This document shows, one piece after another, positions 12,600 through 26,183 of a stretch of DNA of 64,000 bases. A program made the translations under genes and the position numbers. Numbering within the stretch: the first letter of the stretch is position 1; every line of letters begins with the position of its first letter. The DNA lies in the NCBI GenBank assembly GCA_009193035.1, contig SWDT01000122.1:1-64000 (forward strand), read 5' to 3'. The notes under the pieces are model-generated. The model worked only from the letters and a program-made list of their open reading frames with translations, made no database searches and was not told where the DNA came from. Origin of the DNA: Halicephalobus mephisto (taxonomy: Eukaryota > Nematoda > Chromadorea > Rhabditida > Panagrolaimidae).

Positions 12600-13990
12600 T
12601 GAAAGTGTTTGAAATTTTCCAGACGATTTCGTAATTTTCCGAAAGGTCGTAGAAAGTTTGCGGAATTTCTAGAAATTTGTAGAAGTTCTTAGTTTTTGAG
12701 CAATTCTGGGATTTTTCAAAAATTTTAAATGATTTCGTAATTTTCCGAAATTTTATAAAACTTTTTAGAAATTTCTGAATAATTTTGGAATTTTTCGAAA
12801 GTTTCTAGATGATTTCGTAATGTTTCAAAATTTTATAAAACTTTTTAGAAATTTCCGAAATTTTATAAAACTTTTTAGAAATTTCTGAACAGTTTTGGAA
12901 TTTTTTGAAAATTTTAAATGATTTCGTAATGTTTCAAAATTTTATAAAACTTTTTAGAATTTTTTGAGCAATTTTGGAATTTTTTTCAAATTTATAAATG
13001 ATTTCGTAATTTTCCGAAATTTTATAAAACTTTTTAGAAATTTCTGAACAATTTTGGAATTTTTTGAAAATTTTAAATGATTTCGTAATTTTTTAAAATT
13101 TTATAAAATTTTTTAGAATTTTTTCAAACTTCGTAGAAACTTCTAGGACCCTCTAAAATTTAATTGAAAATTCCGAAATTTCTAGGATCTTGTGGAAAAT
13201 TTTTCAAAGCTTCTGGAGGATTTCGAAGTCTTTCGGAATTCGTGTAGAAATTTCTGGAATCTTCTAAATTTTAGAGAATTCTGGGATTTTTAAGAATTTT
13301 CTGACAGTTTCTGAAATCTTTGAAAATTCAGTACAGCATTTCAGAAATCTTCTAAAATCCGCTAGAAGATTCTGGAGTTTCTGAGAATCTTGTTAAAATT
13401 TACAGAATCTAGTAGAAGATCTCAAAGGTTTTTAGAATTTTATATAAATTTCTAGAGCTTTTAGAAGTTTTATAAAGGATTCTGAAGGCTTCTAGAATCT
13501 AGTAGAAGATTTTGAAATCTTGTAGAAGTTTTATTAAAGATTCTGAAAGCTTCTAAAATCTAGTAGAAAATTCTGAAATCTTCTAGAAGTTTTATTAAAG
13601 ATTCTCAATTTTTTTAGAATCTAGTAGAAAATTCTGAAATCTTGTAGAAATTTCATAAAAGCTTTTGAAGTCGTTTAGAATCTAGTAGAAGCTTCTGAAA
13701 TTTTTTAGAAGTTTTATTAAAGATTCTGAAGGCTTCTAGAATCTAGTAGAAAATTCTGAAATCTTCTAGAAGTTTTATTAAAGATTCTCAATTCTTTTAG
13801 AATCTAGCAGAAATTTCATAAAAGCTTTTGAAATCGTTTAGAATTTTATACAAAATTCTGAAACCTTTCAAAAATTCCATAAAAATTTCTGAAAACTTCT
13901 AGAATCGAATAGAAACTTTCAAGTCTCCGAAATTCCATAAAAACTTCTAAACTCAAAATTTGAAGTCTGGCATTTTCTAAAAAGTCCAAA
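12600..13990. repeat. Two overlapping tandem-repeat fields
   Basis: 12720-13130 holds about five copies of an 85-90 base unit with GATTTCGTAATTTTCCGAAA and ACTTTTTAGAAATTTC. 13400-13890 holds about six copies of a 65-75 base unit with TCTAGAATCTAGTAGAA and GTTTTATTAAAGATTCT. No coding signal. Confidence 0.75.
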
Positions 13991-14088
13991 AAATTGTTTT
14001 CAAAATCGTTTTTTAAAAAAATTGAACTTTTAATAACATGTTTTTTGTTTTTAATTATTTAAGTTATTTTAGATTTTTTAAATTTGCG

Positions 14089-16216
14089 ATGAGGATTCTC
14101 TTCCTCACGCTGGCCGTCTCCATCGGCGCCCTCGTCTATGCTCAAAGTAAGTTTTAAAAAAATACTGTAAAAATTACCGTAAAAAATTATTGTAAAAAAA
14201 TACTGTAAAAATTATTGTAAAAAATTAAGGTAAAAATTACCGTAAAAAATACTGTAAAAAATTATTGTAAACATTATTGTAAAAATTACTGTAAAAATTA
14301 CTGTAAAGAATACTGTAAAAAATTACTGTAAAAAATTATTGTAAAAATTAATGTAGAAATTACTGTAAAAAAATTATTGTAAAAAAATACGTCAAAAATT
14401 ATTGTAAAGAATATTATAAAAAATTACTGTAAAAAAGTATTGTAAAAACTATAAAAAATAAATATTTTCGAATTTTTTTTATTTTCATTTTCTATAATAT
14501 TACTGTAGAAAAATTTTGAAACTTAATTTTTTTAATTTAAAATTCTTTTATTTTTGAAACTCCACCTGATTTTTAGTCTTGACTGGATTGATTTTTAAAA
14601 ACATTTTTCTTTTCAACTTTAGGTCAAATTAAGAAGATTAATTCAAAACCCCCATAAACGGAAAAAACCATAAATTGCGAAAAAGATGAAAAAAATATTT
14701 CAAGAAGAAATCTGAAAAGAATTTTGTTCTTTGTTTTTTTTATTTTTTTATTGGAGAAATTCAAACCGTTCAAGTAGATTTGCCGGAAGTACAAAAGTTG
14801 TAAAAAATACTGTAAAAATCAATTTTATAAAAAAATAAAATTTCTCATGTTGAGAAAAAAATTTTTAAAAATTCTAGTTATCTAGATGAGATTGAATATT
14901 GAGAAAATTAATTTTTTTAATTTTGAATAAAAGTGAAAATCGACTTTTTGATTACTTGTTTTTGAAGCAGTTGTAAAAAGCAGTCGACCACCGCAGGACT
15001 CGAACCTACAATCTTCCGCTCCGTAGGCGGACGCGTTGACCAATTGCGCCAGGCGGCCACAGATTTCGAATTTATTTTTTTTTTCAGTATTAAAACCAAA
15101 CAACATTTAGTATTTTAAATTTCTATTTTCGCGCCATTTTTTCAAAAATGATCTTAACACGAAATTTCATAATCACTCAATCAAGATCAAAAATTCTGAA
15201 ATTCCAACTATTTGAACCTTATATTTTAAAATTTTCTTTTATTTTTTTTGGATTTAATGAGATTTATGAAATCCAGGACAAAACCAGATTATCGCCGACT
15301 TGGGCAAGTTGATCGTCGAGAACTGTCCTCCCATGTTGTGTACCGGACTGGATTGCGCCATCGTGACAGAAAGAAACGGCTGCCAACTCTGTGCCTGTCC
15401 CATCGGATCCCCTGCCCGAGGCTGTGATCCCATGCCTTTCGTAAGTCTATTTCCAACAAATACAAAAAAAATCCGAAAATTTATCCAAAACAAATAGGTC
15501 TAGCGAAAAATCGAAAATTAAAACTTTTACAATAGGGAGATTTACAAAGTCGTTTTATCTAAATTCACAGAATCTAATATCCGGATTTTTCGAATCATAT
15601 CAAAAAGTCCGGATTTTGATGGTCAACTTCGAGTTCAAACTTTGACGTCGAACTTTAACGATCAACTTTGAAATCAAACTTTAATGGTCAACTTTGATTT
15701 CAAACTTCGAGTTCAAACTTTGACGTCGAACTTTGAAATCAAACTTTAATGACCAACTTTGATCCTGAACCTCGATCTCAAACTTTGACGTCAAAGTTTT
15801 AAGTCGAAGTTTGAAATCAAACTTTAATGGTCAACTTTGATCCTGAACCTCGGTCTCAAACTTTGACGTCGAACTTTAATTATCAACTTTGACCATCAAT
15901 TTTGACAAAAATAAAACCCTATTTCCCACATCAAAAAACTTCCAAAACCTTATTAATCCCCTTCCAGATCCTTTGGCATGACCTCATCGTTAACGGCTGT
16001 CCAAATGTCACTGTCAACACTCGCGAACCTGCTCAAAAGGTCCATCGATGGTTCCGTCGAGTAAACCGTTTCAGTAATACAGATCAATGTGAACCATATG
16101 TTTTTCCTCTCTGCAGTGAACTCGATTTCAATCTTTGGCGTTCTCCACGTTCACGTGAAGAATGCGAACTCTATTGTTATTCTGTCGAAGAACAACGTCG
16201 TCGTGGAATCATTTAA
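14089..16216 (+). CDS. Secreted antistasin-like plus Kunitz-like protein, putative protease inhibitor
   Basis: A predicted extracellular protein of 156 residues. Exons 14089-14146, 15277-15440 and 15968-16216 join in phase. Residues 1-18 form a signal peptide (MRILFLTLAVSIGALVYA). Residues about 30-70 carry an antistasin-like Cys spacing: NCPPMLC, GLDC, RNGCQLCACP, GC. The last exon has a Kunitz/BPTI-like skeleton: GCP, WFRRVN in the position of the family's aromatic segment, TDQCEPYVF, PLC, then EECELYC. It departs from a canonical Kunitz fold in spacing and lacks the usual GGCxGNxN block, so inhibitory activity is an inference. Introns 1 (1130 bp) and 2 (527 bp) hold repeats, and intron 1 also an antisense tRNA gene. 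Confidence 0.8.
14147..14470. repeat. ACTGTAAAAATTATTGTAAAA microrepeat in intron 1
   Basis: Irregular array of TACTGTAAAAAATT and TATTGTAAAAATT words, 11-15 base period, just after the first splice donor of the secreted gene. Confidence 0.7.
14985..15058 (-). tRNA. tRNA-Arg (anticodon ACG)
   Basis: Read on the minus strand, 74 bases fold as a complete cloverleaf. The acceptor GGCCGCC pairs with GGTGGTC, the D stem is GCG/CGC, the anticodon stem TCCGC/GCGGA closes the loop CTACGGA (anticodon ACG), and the T arm is GTAGG-TTCGAGT-CCTGC. Discriminator base G. There is no intron and no encoded CCA. ACG is the standard arginine decoder for CGN codons after A34-to-inosine editing. The gene lies antisense inside intron 1 of the secreted antistasin/Kunitz-like gene. 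A and B boxes are intact, so it is probably functional. Confidence 0.95.
15590..15905. repeat. CAAAGTTTGA/GTCGAAGTT dispersed satellite, copy 2
   Basis: Words such as TCAACTTTGA, TCAAACTTTGACGTCGAAC and GGTCAACTTTGATTTCAAAC alternate within intron 2 of the secreted gene. Compared with 10740-11640 the orientation is mainly reversed. Confidence 0.7.
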
Positions 16217-16429
16217 ACTTTTAAAAAACCCAAAAATTCGACGTACAGCCGCCGATTGACATTCATCATTGGGCCCTGCAATCTCCAATTACGCTTTTTT
16301 TACATTTTTAGTAATTTCGCTTAAAAAAAACCATTCGCAGTCGACGGCTGCACGGCGTCTTCTGAAAATCTCAAAAGTGCAACATTCTTTTGACCTATTC
16401 ATCAATAAAGTTCCATATTATCTAAACAA

Positions 16430-17205
16430 TCATCTCTTCAACAATCTACAAAACCTAATCCAATTGACTTTGATAGCCGGAAGTATCAGCGACAGATTCC
16501 TTCTGTACCATTCACTGAAAATTTAAAAATTATTCAACTTGCAAAAAATTCAAAATCACTTAATTTTAAAAAAATAAACAATTTTGGAAGGTTCTTTGAA
16601 TTAAATTTAATTTCAAAAAAAATTTAAATTATTTCTTACAAAATCTAAAGATTTCTAATTTTGACTAAATTTCAAAACTATTTATAAAATCTAAAAATTT
16701 CTAATTTCGATTAAATTTCAAAACTATTTACTTCTTATAAAATCTAAAGATTTCTTTTTGACTAATTTTCAAAACTATTTACTTTTTATAAAAACTAAAA
16801 ATTTCTTTTTGACTAATTTTCAAAACTATTTACTTGTTATAAAATCTAAAAATCACTCAATTTCTATAAAACTACTACTTACGTATTGTATTCTCTCAAA
16901 CTTGCAGCTCGATCGTTCAAAAATTGCTTGTAAAAAACACTCATTTCAGCCGGTGATACTTGTTCCAATTTCCCTAATTTCTCTTTTTTACTTTTTATAA
17001 ATTCTGTTTTTCTTTTTTCAAACAATTGATTATGAATCGTCCAAAAATCCGAATTCCATTCAGTTAATTCTTCTCTTGCTTTTCTGTAGTTCATTTCTTC
17101 TTTTGTTTCATTTTCTACTCTTCTAAGTCTTATTGATCTAATTTTCGAAATTCTATCAGGAGGTCCTACCCAATCATATCGTCGATCCAATTTAACATCA
17201 TCCAT
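16430..17205 (-). CDS. COA8: COA8/APOPT1-like cytochrome c oxidase assembly factor
   Basis: COA8 is a mitochondrial matrix protein that protects and assembles complex IV. Exons 17205-16883 and 16514-16430 join through a GTAAGT donor and TTTTCAG acceptor to give 135 residues. Diagnostic stretches are YDWVGPPDRISKIRSI, EELTEWNSDFWTIHNQLF, SPAEMSVFYKQFLNDRA and, in exon 2, EWYRRNLSLILPAIKV, all in family order. The start lies 3 bases after a TTTTAG acceptor, which fits trans-splicing; no clear mitochondrial presequence is visible, so either the family's import signal is atypical here or an upstream exon is missed. It is the last gene of the minus-strand cluster, about 290 bp after QTRT2. Confidence 0.88.
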
Positions 17206-17498
17206 ATCCTAAAACAACGTATAAAAGTAATTTAAAAATATAAAAAACCACGATAACTATAAAATTCCAAAAATAATATTTAAAAGTTGTTTTTAGGATT
17301 TTCATATTTTAAAATTGTTTTTATATGAAAATAACAATATATAAAAAATTTCTAAAAATATAAAAATCCTAAAAATAACAATACATAAAACTTTTAAAAA
17401 AATAAAAATAATTAATCTGGTTCCAAAACCAATCAAATTTTCTAAATTACACAATAAAAACAAATTTTCTAAATTCCACAACAAAAAATCAACAAAAA

Positions 17499-19656
<2,158 letters not shown>

Positions 19657-19895
19657 TTTAGTTCCCTAAAAACCACATTATAAAAATCAAAAATAACTAT
19701 TATCACGAAAATCAAATCTCTAAAAAAACTCAAAAACCACAACTACTATTACAGTAATTTCTCTAAAACAATTTTTTCGTTCAAAACCCAAATCCAGATA
19801 TCCGTGTATCAAACACTTTTAAATTTCCAATTTTTCCAAAAATATTTTAATAACCCTTAAAATTAACACAAATTCACCATCAAAAATTACAGTAA

Positions 19896-20794
19896 TCAAC
19901 TTTTGTATTCCGGTTTCAATGACCACATATTCTTGTGTGGAGGACCACTATTATAAACAGCAATATTTGACAAAATTTCTCTGACAAAAGTTGGTGGTTG
20001 TCCTGTAACTTTTGCTAAATCTTGCAATCGATAAAACTCATGTTTTTCAAATGCTCTAAATATTGAATCAGTTACTGCTCCTTGATCTCCTCTTACACTC
20101 TTAATTCCCACGTCTTTCTTCGCTTTCTGTTTCTGCAATAATTCAGCTTGAATAGCTCTTGGTTTAAATGCATTAACAGCCTTATCCACTTTCTTAACAA
20201 CAGATTTCGGTTGAGAAGCCTTGCAAATCATCGTTCTTTTCATCATCATATATTCTTTCGTTGCAGGAGGTTGGATTTCCGCTCTTTTTACAACCCTTCC
20301 TTCTACTGTAACTTTTCCCGATTTCAAGTCTGCTTCTTCTTTCAACATTGTTTTGTCTTCAAGAAGGATTCCAAGGCTTTGATCAAGTCTTGTAAATTTA
20401 AATCTATGTTCTTTTGGAACAGTAATCTCCTTCGTTGGAGCTCCTAGAGGTTTCAAATCATTCAAATCTGGGATTTTCCTCAAATTAGCTCTTCCATTCA
20501 TAGATCCAAAACTAGTTCCAGGAACAGGAATAATCGGTTTCGGTTTCTAAATACAGTACTTAATGAATTTAAAAAAATCAAAAAACCTACAGGAGCAGGT
20601 TCATCTACAGTATTACTGTTACTTATAAAGTTGACCTCGTCTTCCCCAACCTGCTTCAGCCATCCAACGTCGTTTCCGGCATTTTTCTCCCATATTTCGC
20701 TCAAATAACGAGGAACTTTCACAAGCCAAACTCCACGATTTGATTTCTCACAATCAACAATATCTGAAGACAAGCGTTTTTTGCTTTCTGACAT
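19896..20794 (-). CDS. GTF2F2: General transcription factor IIF subunit 2 (RAP30, TFIIF beta)
   Basis: Binds RNA polymerase II with the alpha subunit and delivers it to promoters. Two exons, 20794-20591 and 20546-19896, with a 44 bp intron, give 284 residues. The N-terminal dimerisation part has VWLVKVPRYLSEIWEK; the C-terminal winged helix has FYRLQDLAKVTGQPPTFVREIL and HKNMWSLKPEYKS, both signature segments of RAP30. The lysine-rich linker is longer than in human (249 residues in total). TTTTCAG ends exactly one base before the ATG, a strong trans-splice site. Confidence 0.95.
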
Positions 20795-21284
20795 CTGAAA
20801 ATTCTATTATAAAAACTATAAAAACATTACAAAATATTCTCGACACGATTTTCTAGAATCCCATTAATATATAAAACAAGTACTTTTACGAAATCGTCTC
20901 GACAGTGATTCTTAAAATTTTAAAAAACCAAAACTACCCAAAATTTCGATTACCGTAGTTTTGTAATCTTATACGATTTCGAAATCAACTTTTCAAGAAC
21001 ATTCTTCCTAGACAAATCGGGAAATTTCAAGACTAAGATCATAAGAGATAAATGATCTTTTATCTTCTAGAATTAATAACTATATATCAAAGTAATGGTA
21101 GATATCCAAAAAACAATAATTAACACTACAGTAACTCCCTCAAAAAATTACTTTGCTTGTAATAATAAATTCAATCATTAAAAACAAAAATAATCAACCG
21201 ATTCGAACGGTTATTGAAAATCCGAAATCCAGATTAGGAAGATTTTAAGTGAAATTGGTAAATGTACAGATTCACACAGAAAAT

Positions 21285-22286
21285 TTACAAGGTTCTTTTG
21301 GCTTTTATGTTATTTAGCATTTCTTTCAATTTCTCATCGTCGACATCCTTCGCCCATGTCGGTGGAGTCAACTTGAACTTACTGGCGACTTCCCGAATCG
21401 TTTCAATTTTCTCTGGATTCAGATCCAATCTATTCGAACTAGATTCGGTAACGAAATCCGAATCTTTCAAATGTACTTTGTCTGCAGAATCCAGAGCTTC
21501 CTTGAAATCCTTTTTTATCGAATTTGGGAGACATCCGAGCGGTGGAGGAGCTGCTGAATTTACCCTACTTTGGATTTTTTCGAAATCGTCTTCATTTCCA
21601 GAAGTATCAGGATTCAATTCTTCTGGATTTGGATTCATGGTTAACTGCTGGTATCCTGCTCTCCGGATCTCATTTTCTTCAGCGTCACTACCGTCTCCAG
21701 GACCCTCGTAGCCTTCTGAAAGACCGTTAATAAAGTAAGAAATGAGGTTATACAATAATTAATCCCTTTATTTCGAAACTAATTTTGTTTTTGCGTTTTT
21801 AGAGCAGCACTTTTGGTAGCCAGATTAACATGACAATAAAGTAACAAAACACTAATCTGGACAATTTCGAAACCAACGCGAATCAAGGAGACAAATACTG
21901 TAATGAAGTACTTGTTCTACAATTAATTGTTGACTTAATAGTTTCAGTAGCTTAGTTAACTTAAACTTCCACCAGACAACGAAAAAAAACTAATCTAAAA
22001 AGATTTCGAAACCAGCGCGAGTCGAAAGAGAGCAACCGTCGTCTAGCCTAAAATCAATCCTACCACTTTCTGATTCTCCATCGTCTTGATCCACCACCAT
22101 CTGTTCCATCCCGACACCATTCATTTCAACCTCAAATCCTAGCCGCCATCCATCTCTGACGTACTCTTCTGAAAAAATAAAAAATTCATATATCGAAATT
22201 TTCCAAAACATCTTACCATTGTCATCATTTCCATCGGAACCCCTTTCTGAAGGTTTGTTGTGGGGTTCTTCAGGTAAAGGACCCAT
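21285..22286 (-). CDS. MEA1: MEA1-like protein (male-enhanced antigen 1 family)
   Basis: Exons 22286-22217, 22168-22064 and 21715-21285 give 201 residues. The acidic N-terminal half precedes GYQQLTMNPNPEEL, matching the family's GYxPL-N segment, and the C-terminus has LNPEKIETIREVASKFKL then PPTWAKDVDDEKLKEML, matching MEA1's conserved tail with PxWA. Molecular function is not established; the family is small, acidic and broadly expressed, with a link to spermatogenesis in mammals. The start has no splice acceptor immediately before it, and the gap to the upstream DCTD stop is 476 bp, so its place in the operon is less certain than for its downstream neighbours. Confidence 0.8.
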
Positions 22287-22762
22287 CCGGAATGGGAAAT
22301 AATCGATTTCAAACGAGAAGAAAATGTAAAACGAAAACTCGACAAAAAACGAAGCGATAGAAACGTTATGGTCACAATGCCAAGAAAGCCAAATTGTTTC
22401 TTTTTAAGAAAGATGGTGCACTTTCCGTTCTTTCCATTTTATTTTGTTAAAAAAGATTTATATGTCCAAGTGAAATGGAAAAAGCATCGTTTATTTGCCG
22501 CTCTTTCTGTTTTAATTTACAAAGGAAAATTTAAACGTCGAACAAGAAGGGTCGTACACTCGCCGTTTTTTCTCTTCCATTGCAGAAAAAATTGCCCATT
22601 AGACCAGATTTACCGGAAATTAACCGCAAAACTGGCAAAATTTCAGCCAGATCTGACTTGATTACCACTTTGAGAAATAGTCAAAAAAGGAAATTTCGAA
22701 ATTTAAAAAAAATTTGTTTGAAAACTAATTTTTTAATGAAAAATCACCCAAAAATAAACTAT
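22287..22762. other. Spacer between DCTD and MEA1
   Basis: An open plus-strand frame at 22368-22661 has no recognisable protein and no splice support. There is a long gap for a nematode operon, so an internal promoter for MEA1 is possible. Confidence 0.4.
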
Positions 22763-24568
22763 TCAATCAAAATCAAGAGTTATGGATTTCTTTTCAGATT
22801 TGAATTGACGGATTTTGACGCCGCCATGGTACAGTAGGACTTTGGAAGAAAGCGTCTGATCATTGTCTGGTTTGTATTTGTGATATATGACTTCTTTGAT
22901 TCCGACTTGGACTAGCATTTTCGCACAGTCGTTACATGGAAAAAGAGTAGTGTAGACCCGGGTTCCTTTCAGTCTCGGACTCAACATACAATTCAAAATA
23001 GCATTGGCTTCAGCATGGGATACATAGCTAAAAATCCACAAAATTACAAACCACATTGTAAAAATTGGACAAAATTTTCTAAATAATACCGAAGCGAATT
23101 TCTAGAAACAATAGCAGTTTAAAATTTTGGTTTTTCGGAAGGTTATTTCTTAATCTTATACGATTTCGTAATCACTCATGTTTAAAAATTGATATATGAA
23201 TTTTCTACAAAATGGTCTTGGCACGGATTTCTAGAAGTTTCTAGAAACGAAAAGAGCCTAAAATTTTGGTTTCCTATGATAGCGATTTCGTAATCTTGTA
23301 CGATTTCGTAATTTTTTAGAATTATGTTCTTTCTAGATATTTCTAGAAACTTCTAAATCGAGTACATAGGGTACTTGACCCTCTGTCTATCTTCTAGACT
23401 TAATTTTCATATATGAAAGTACTGAAATATTCAAAAAATCATAACATTCCTAATATCTTCGTTGAAAACTACTTTTACTCGTTATTAAAATCCCGAAAGT
23501 AAACCCAACCTGTACTTGTTCAAAAAAGGAACTTCTTTGTCCTTGCCCCAGGGGAACTCGTCGTCACTACATCCTCTAGGTAATCCGTTATATCCGATTC
23601 CGCAGATGACGTTATCGTCGTCCACTATCACTGCTCCTACCTAAAACGTCGTTTATTTTATCAGTTCCATATATCAACCCCAATCTACAACCTGAGTATG
23701 TGGATCCTTGCTCCTTTTCGCGGTCAGCAAAGCCAAACCCATGTGCATTTCGTCCCAAGTGATGTAGTCAGCTCGTTTAGGAACAAAATTCCGAGCATTG
23801 TCTTCTACTCTGAAAATATATAATTTAATATTAACTTTATATACAAAGATATGCATATAAACATTTAGGTGCATATAAGTACTCATATATAAACACATAG
23901 GTAATGTAGGTATTCATGTACGAAAACATAAACATACATGTAAATACGTAAAAATACTTAGATGAATATTCATTTGTGAGTATTTAGATATATAAAAATA
24001 TCCATATATGAATATTTACATATATATATATAAATATGTAAAAATACTTGGATTTAGATAAGTATTGATATATGAATATTTAGATATATATGAAAATATG
24101 TAAAAATATTTAGGTTTAGATAAGTATTGATATATGAATATTTATATATATGGAAATATGTAAAAATACTTAGATTTAGATAAGTATTCATATATGAATA
24201 TTTAGATATATATAAATATGTAAAAAATACAAAGCTATAAATTAATATTCATATATGAATACTTGGAATATATAAATATCCATATATGCATACTTACGTA
24301 TATACGATTATTCATATATAAATACCTATATTTACCTCTAAAGACAAAAATTTGCGTACAAAAACTCACATTTTACAACTTTCCATGAGTTTGGCGGCTT
24401 CTTCGAGGGAAACAAAACTTTCATTTTCAGAATTTGATTCCATTTTTCCGCTGAAAAAAATATTAAATAATTGAATAAAATAATTATTTACTTTATATCG
24501 CAGCATTTTAATCCATTTCTAACTTCTTCCAAAATGGGATTGTTCTGATTTCGGTCTTCAGAAGCCAT
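22763..24568 (-). CDS. DCTD: Deoxycytidylate (dCMP) deaminase
   Basis: Converts dCMP to dUMP, the precursor of dTMP. Five exons: 24568-24492, 24450-24370, 23809-23692, 23640-23510 and 23027-22763, total 223 residues. The zinc-dependent deaminase centre is intact: His140-Ala-Glu142 (SHAEANAI) with the proton-shuttling Glu, and PCNDC with Cys167 and Cys170. YITWDEMHMGLALLTAKRSKDP and GYNGLPRGC match the family in order. The N-terminal 50 residues are longer than in human (178 residues). Introns 3 and 5 are short; the others carry repeats. It heads the minus-strand cluster and its start faces the carboxylesterase across 1.6 kb. Confidence 0.95.
23140..23430 (+). repeat. Dispersed repeat family, copy A (290 bp)
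   Basis: Within DCTD intron 4. It holds CTTATACGATTTCGTAATCA, AATCGAGTACATAGGGTACT and TTTTCATATATGAAAGTA in order. Nearly identical in reverse orientation at 34127-34430, with a third, more diverged copy at 29680-29935. Confidence 0.85.
23830..24330. repeat. ATATATGAATATTTAGATATAT minisatellite
   Basis: DCTD intron 2 is filled by seven or so diverged units of about 55-60 bases built from AAAAATACTTAGATTTAG and TATTCATATATGAATATTTA. The palindromic words can form many small hairpins. Confidence 0.75.
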
Positions 24569-26183
24569 TTTTTGAGATAGGAATCTTCGAAAAAACGACA
24601 AATCTGGTCTAGTTAGGGAATAAGACAAAAAACCTTCGAACTAGCAAAATTTAACCTTGATCATGACAGATAACGGAAGGACCTAAGTTCCCCTTTGATC
24701 TCGTCTGGTCATTCATACGCAGCTGATTTTGGCGCGTTTTTTGGTTTTCACAAAACGAAAAAACCAATTTTCTCAGGGCATTACCACACTTTCCATTTTT
24801 TTGAAATTTTTTTTATAAATTTAAGTCTTTTTTAACTTAAAAAATTTCTTTTTATTTTTTTATTTAAAAATTTCTTTTTTCGTTTTTTTTATTTAAAAAT
24901 TTCTTTTTGTTTTTTTAACTTAAAAAATTTATTTTTATTTTTTTTATTTAAAAATTTCTTTTTTTTCATATGCTAAATATTTTAATTCATGCAAAAATAT
25001 AATGTATTGTAATATGAATTGTAATTTTAAATAAAATATGTTTTTATATAAAATTATGGAAGAATATGTTCTTTGAAATTGTAGATATTACATTTCATTG
25101 ATGCAAAGTACGATTTTTTCTTTGGTGAGAAATTATTTTTTATAAACATGAAGATCGTAGGTTTGTACTGTAGTGGTTTTTTTCGTTATTATTTCTTCTA
25201 CAAGGCAAATAAGACAGGAGATTCCCTATTAACACTTTCCTAAAATTACCGATCGAGCTTCGAAACTCCGGCTAATTATACAACGTCCAAGCTTCATGTA
25301 GATCATTGAACCGATTAAGATTCATCTTCTGTACCTGTAAAGAATCAATCTTGTTCGAGATTTACTTACTTCCTCCGACAGTCAAAATATAAGGATGTCA
25401 TTTAGAGGAATAATGGAGATTGAAATTCCAAAAAACGATTTCCTTTAATAATTTCCACTTTTAATCAAAACCATAAATATAACTAGAGTTCAGTCATCGA
25501 TTCAATGGAGCTGGAGTCACCATTGCATTCACGTCATTGAATCTGAAGTCGACTTTTTCATTCCTGTTCCAGATTCTGCCTATAATCAGATCTTTCTTGA
25601 AATCACAATCAATATATTAATTCACGTTCTAGATAGTGACGACGTTAAGAATTGATGGTTATGTATTTTGACAAGAAAATAATAAAAGTACGAGAGAATT
25701 TACATCATTGTGAAAAACCACAAAATAAAAAAAGTTAATTATTGGAATTTTCAATTTTGAATCTAATGCAAATTCATTCAGAAATGAAAAAAAGAGAAGT
25801 TAAAGTACGGTAATATTATGAAAATAAAAAACTACAAAGAAAATAGAAAAAATAATAATGAACAATTGAAGGGAAATCCAAAAGAAAAAATTTTAGGTAA
25901 ATGTGATTTCGTAGGAGCGAGAGTGACTGAGAGAGAGACCTGACCTCGAATTGGAAAAACTGATCCTAAATTCTCCTGCATTCGATTTCGAAATATTCAT
26001 ATATCTCCCAAAATTTCCTTAGTTTTTGTTTCTTTTATTGTTTTTCCATTTATTATCACTTATTAAAGTTATTAGACGGTTTCTGAACCTGTGGATTTCG
26101 AAATTGACGGTTTTCGATATATGGATTTTTGATGGAAATTTATTCTATTCTAGATCCCTGAAATTTGTATTTTTTTAGGAATC
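24569..26183. promoter_or_regulatory. Divergent intergenic region, DCTD / carboxylesterase
   Basis: Must hold the promoters of both neighbours. 24830-24970 is a T-rich 45-base tandem repeat. 25200-26000 is more complex unique DNA with no ORF of note. A TTTTTTTAG acceptor at 26178 marks the likely trans-splice site of the esterase. No TATA box or other motif could be assigned with confidence. Confidence 0.4.

Noticed and set aside
12236..12602. Overlapping ORFs of 92-97 codons on both strands
   Set aside because: Both strands are open over the same complex segment, with no homology, signal peptide or splice partner.
15254..15493. Minus-strand ORF of 79 codons opposite exon 2 of the secreted gene
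   Set aside because: Shadow; the plus strand has the Cys-module and matching splice phases.
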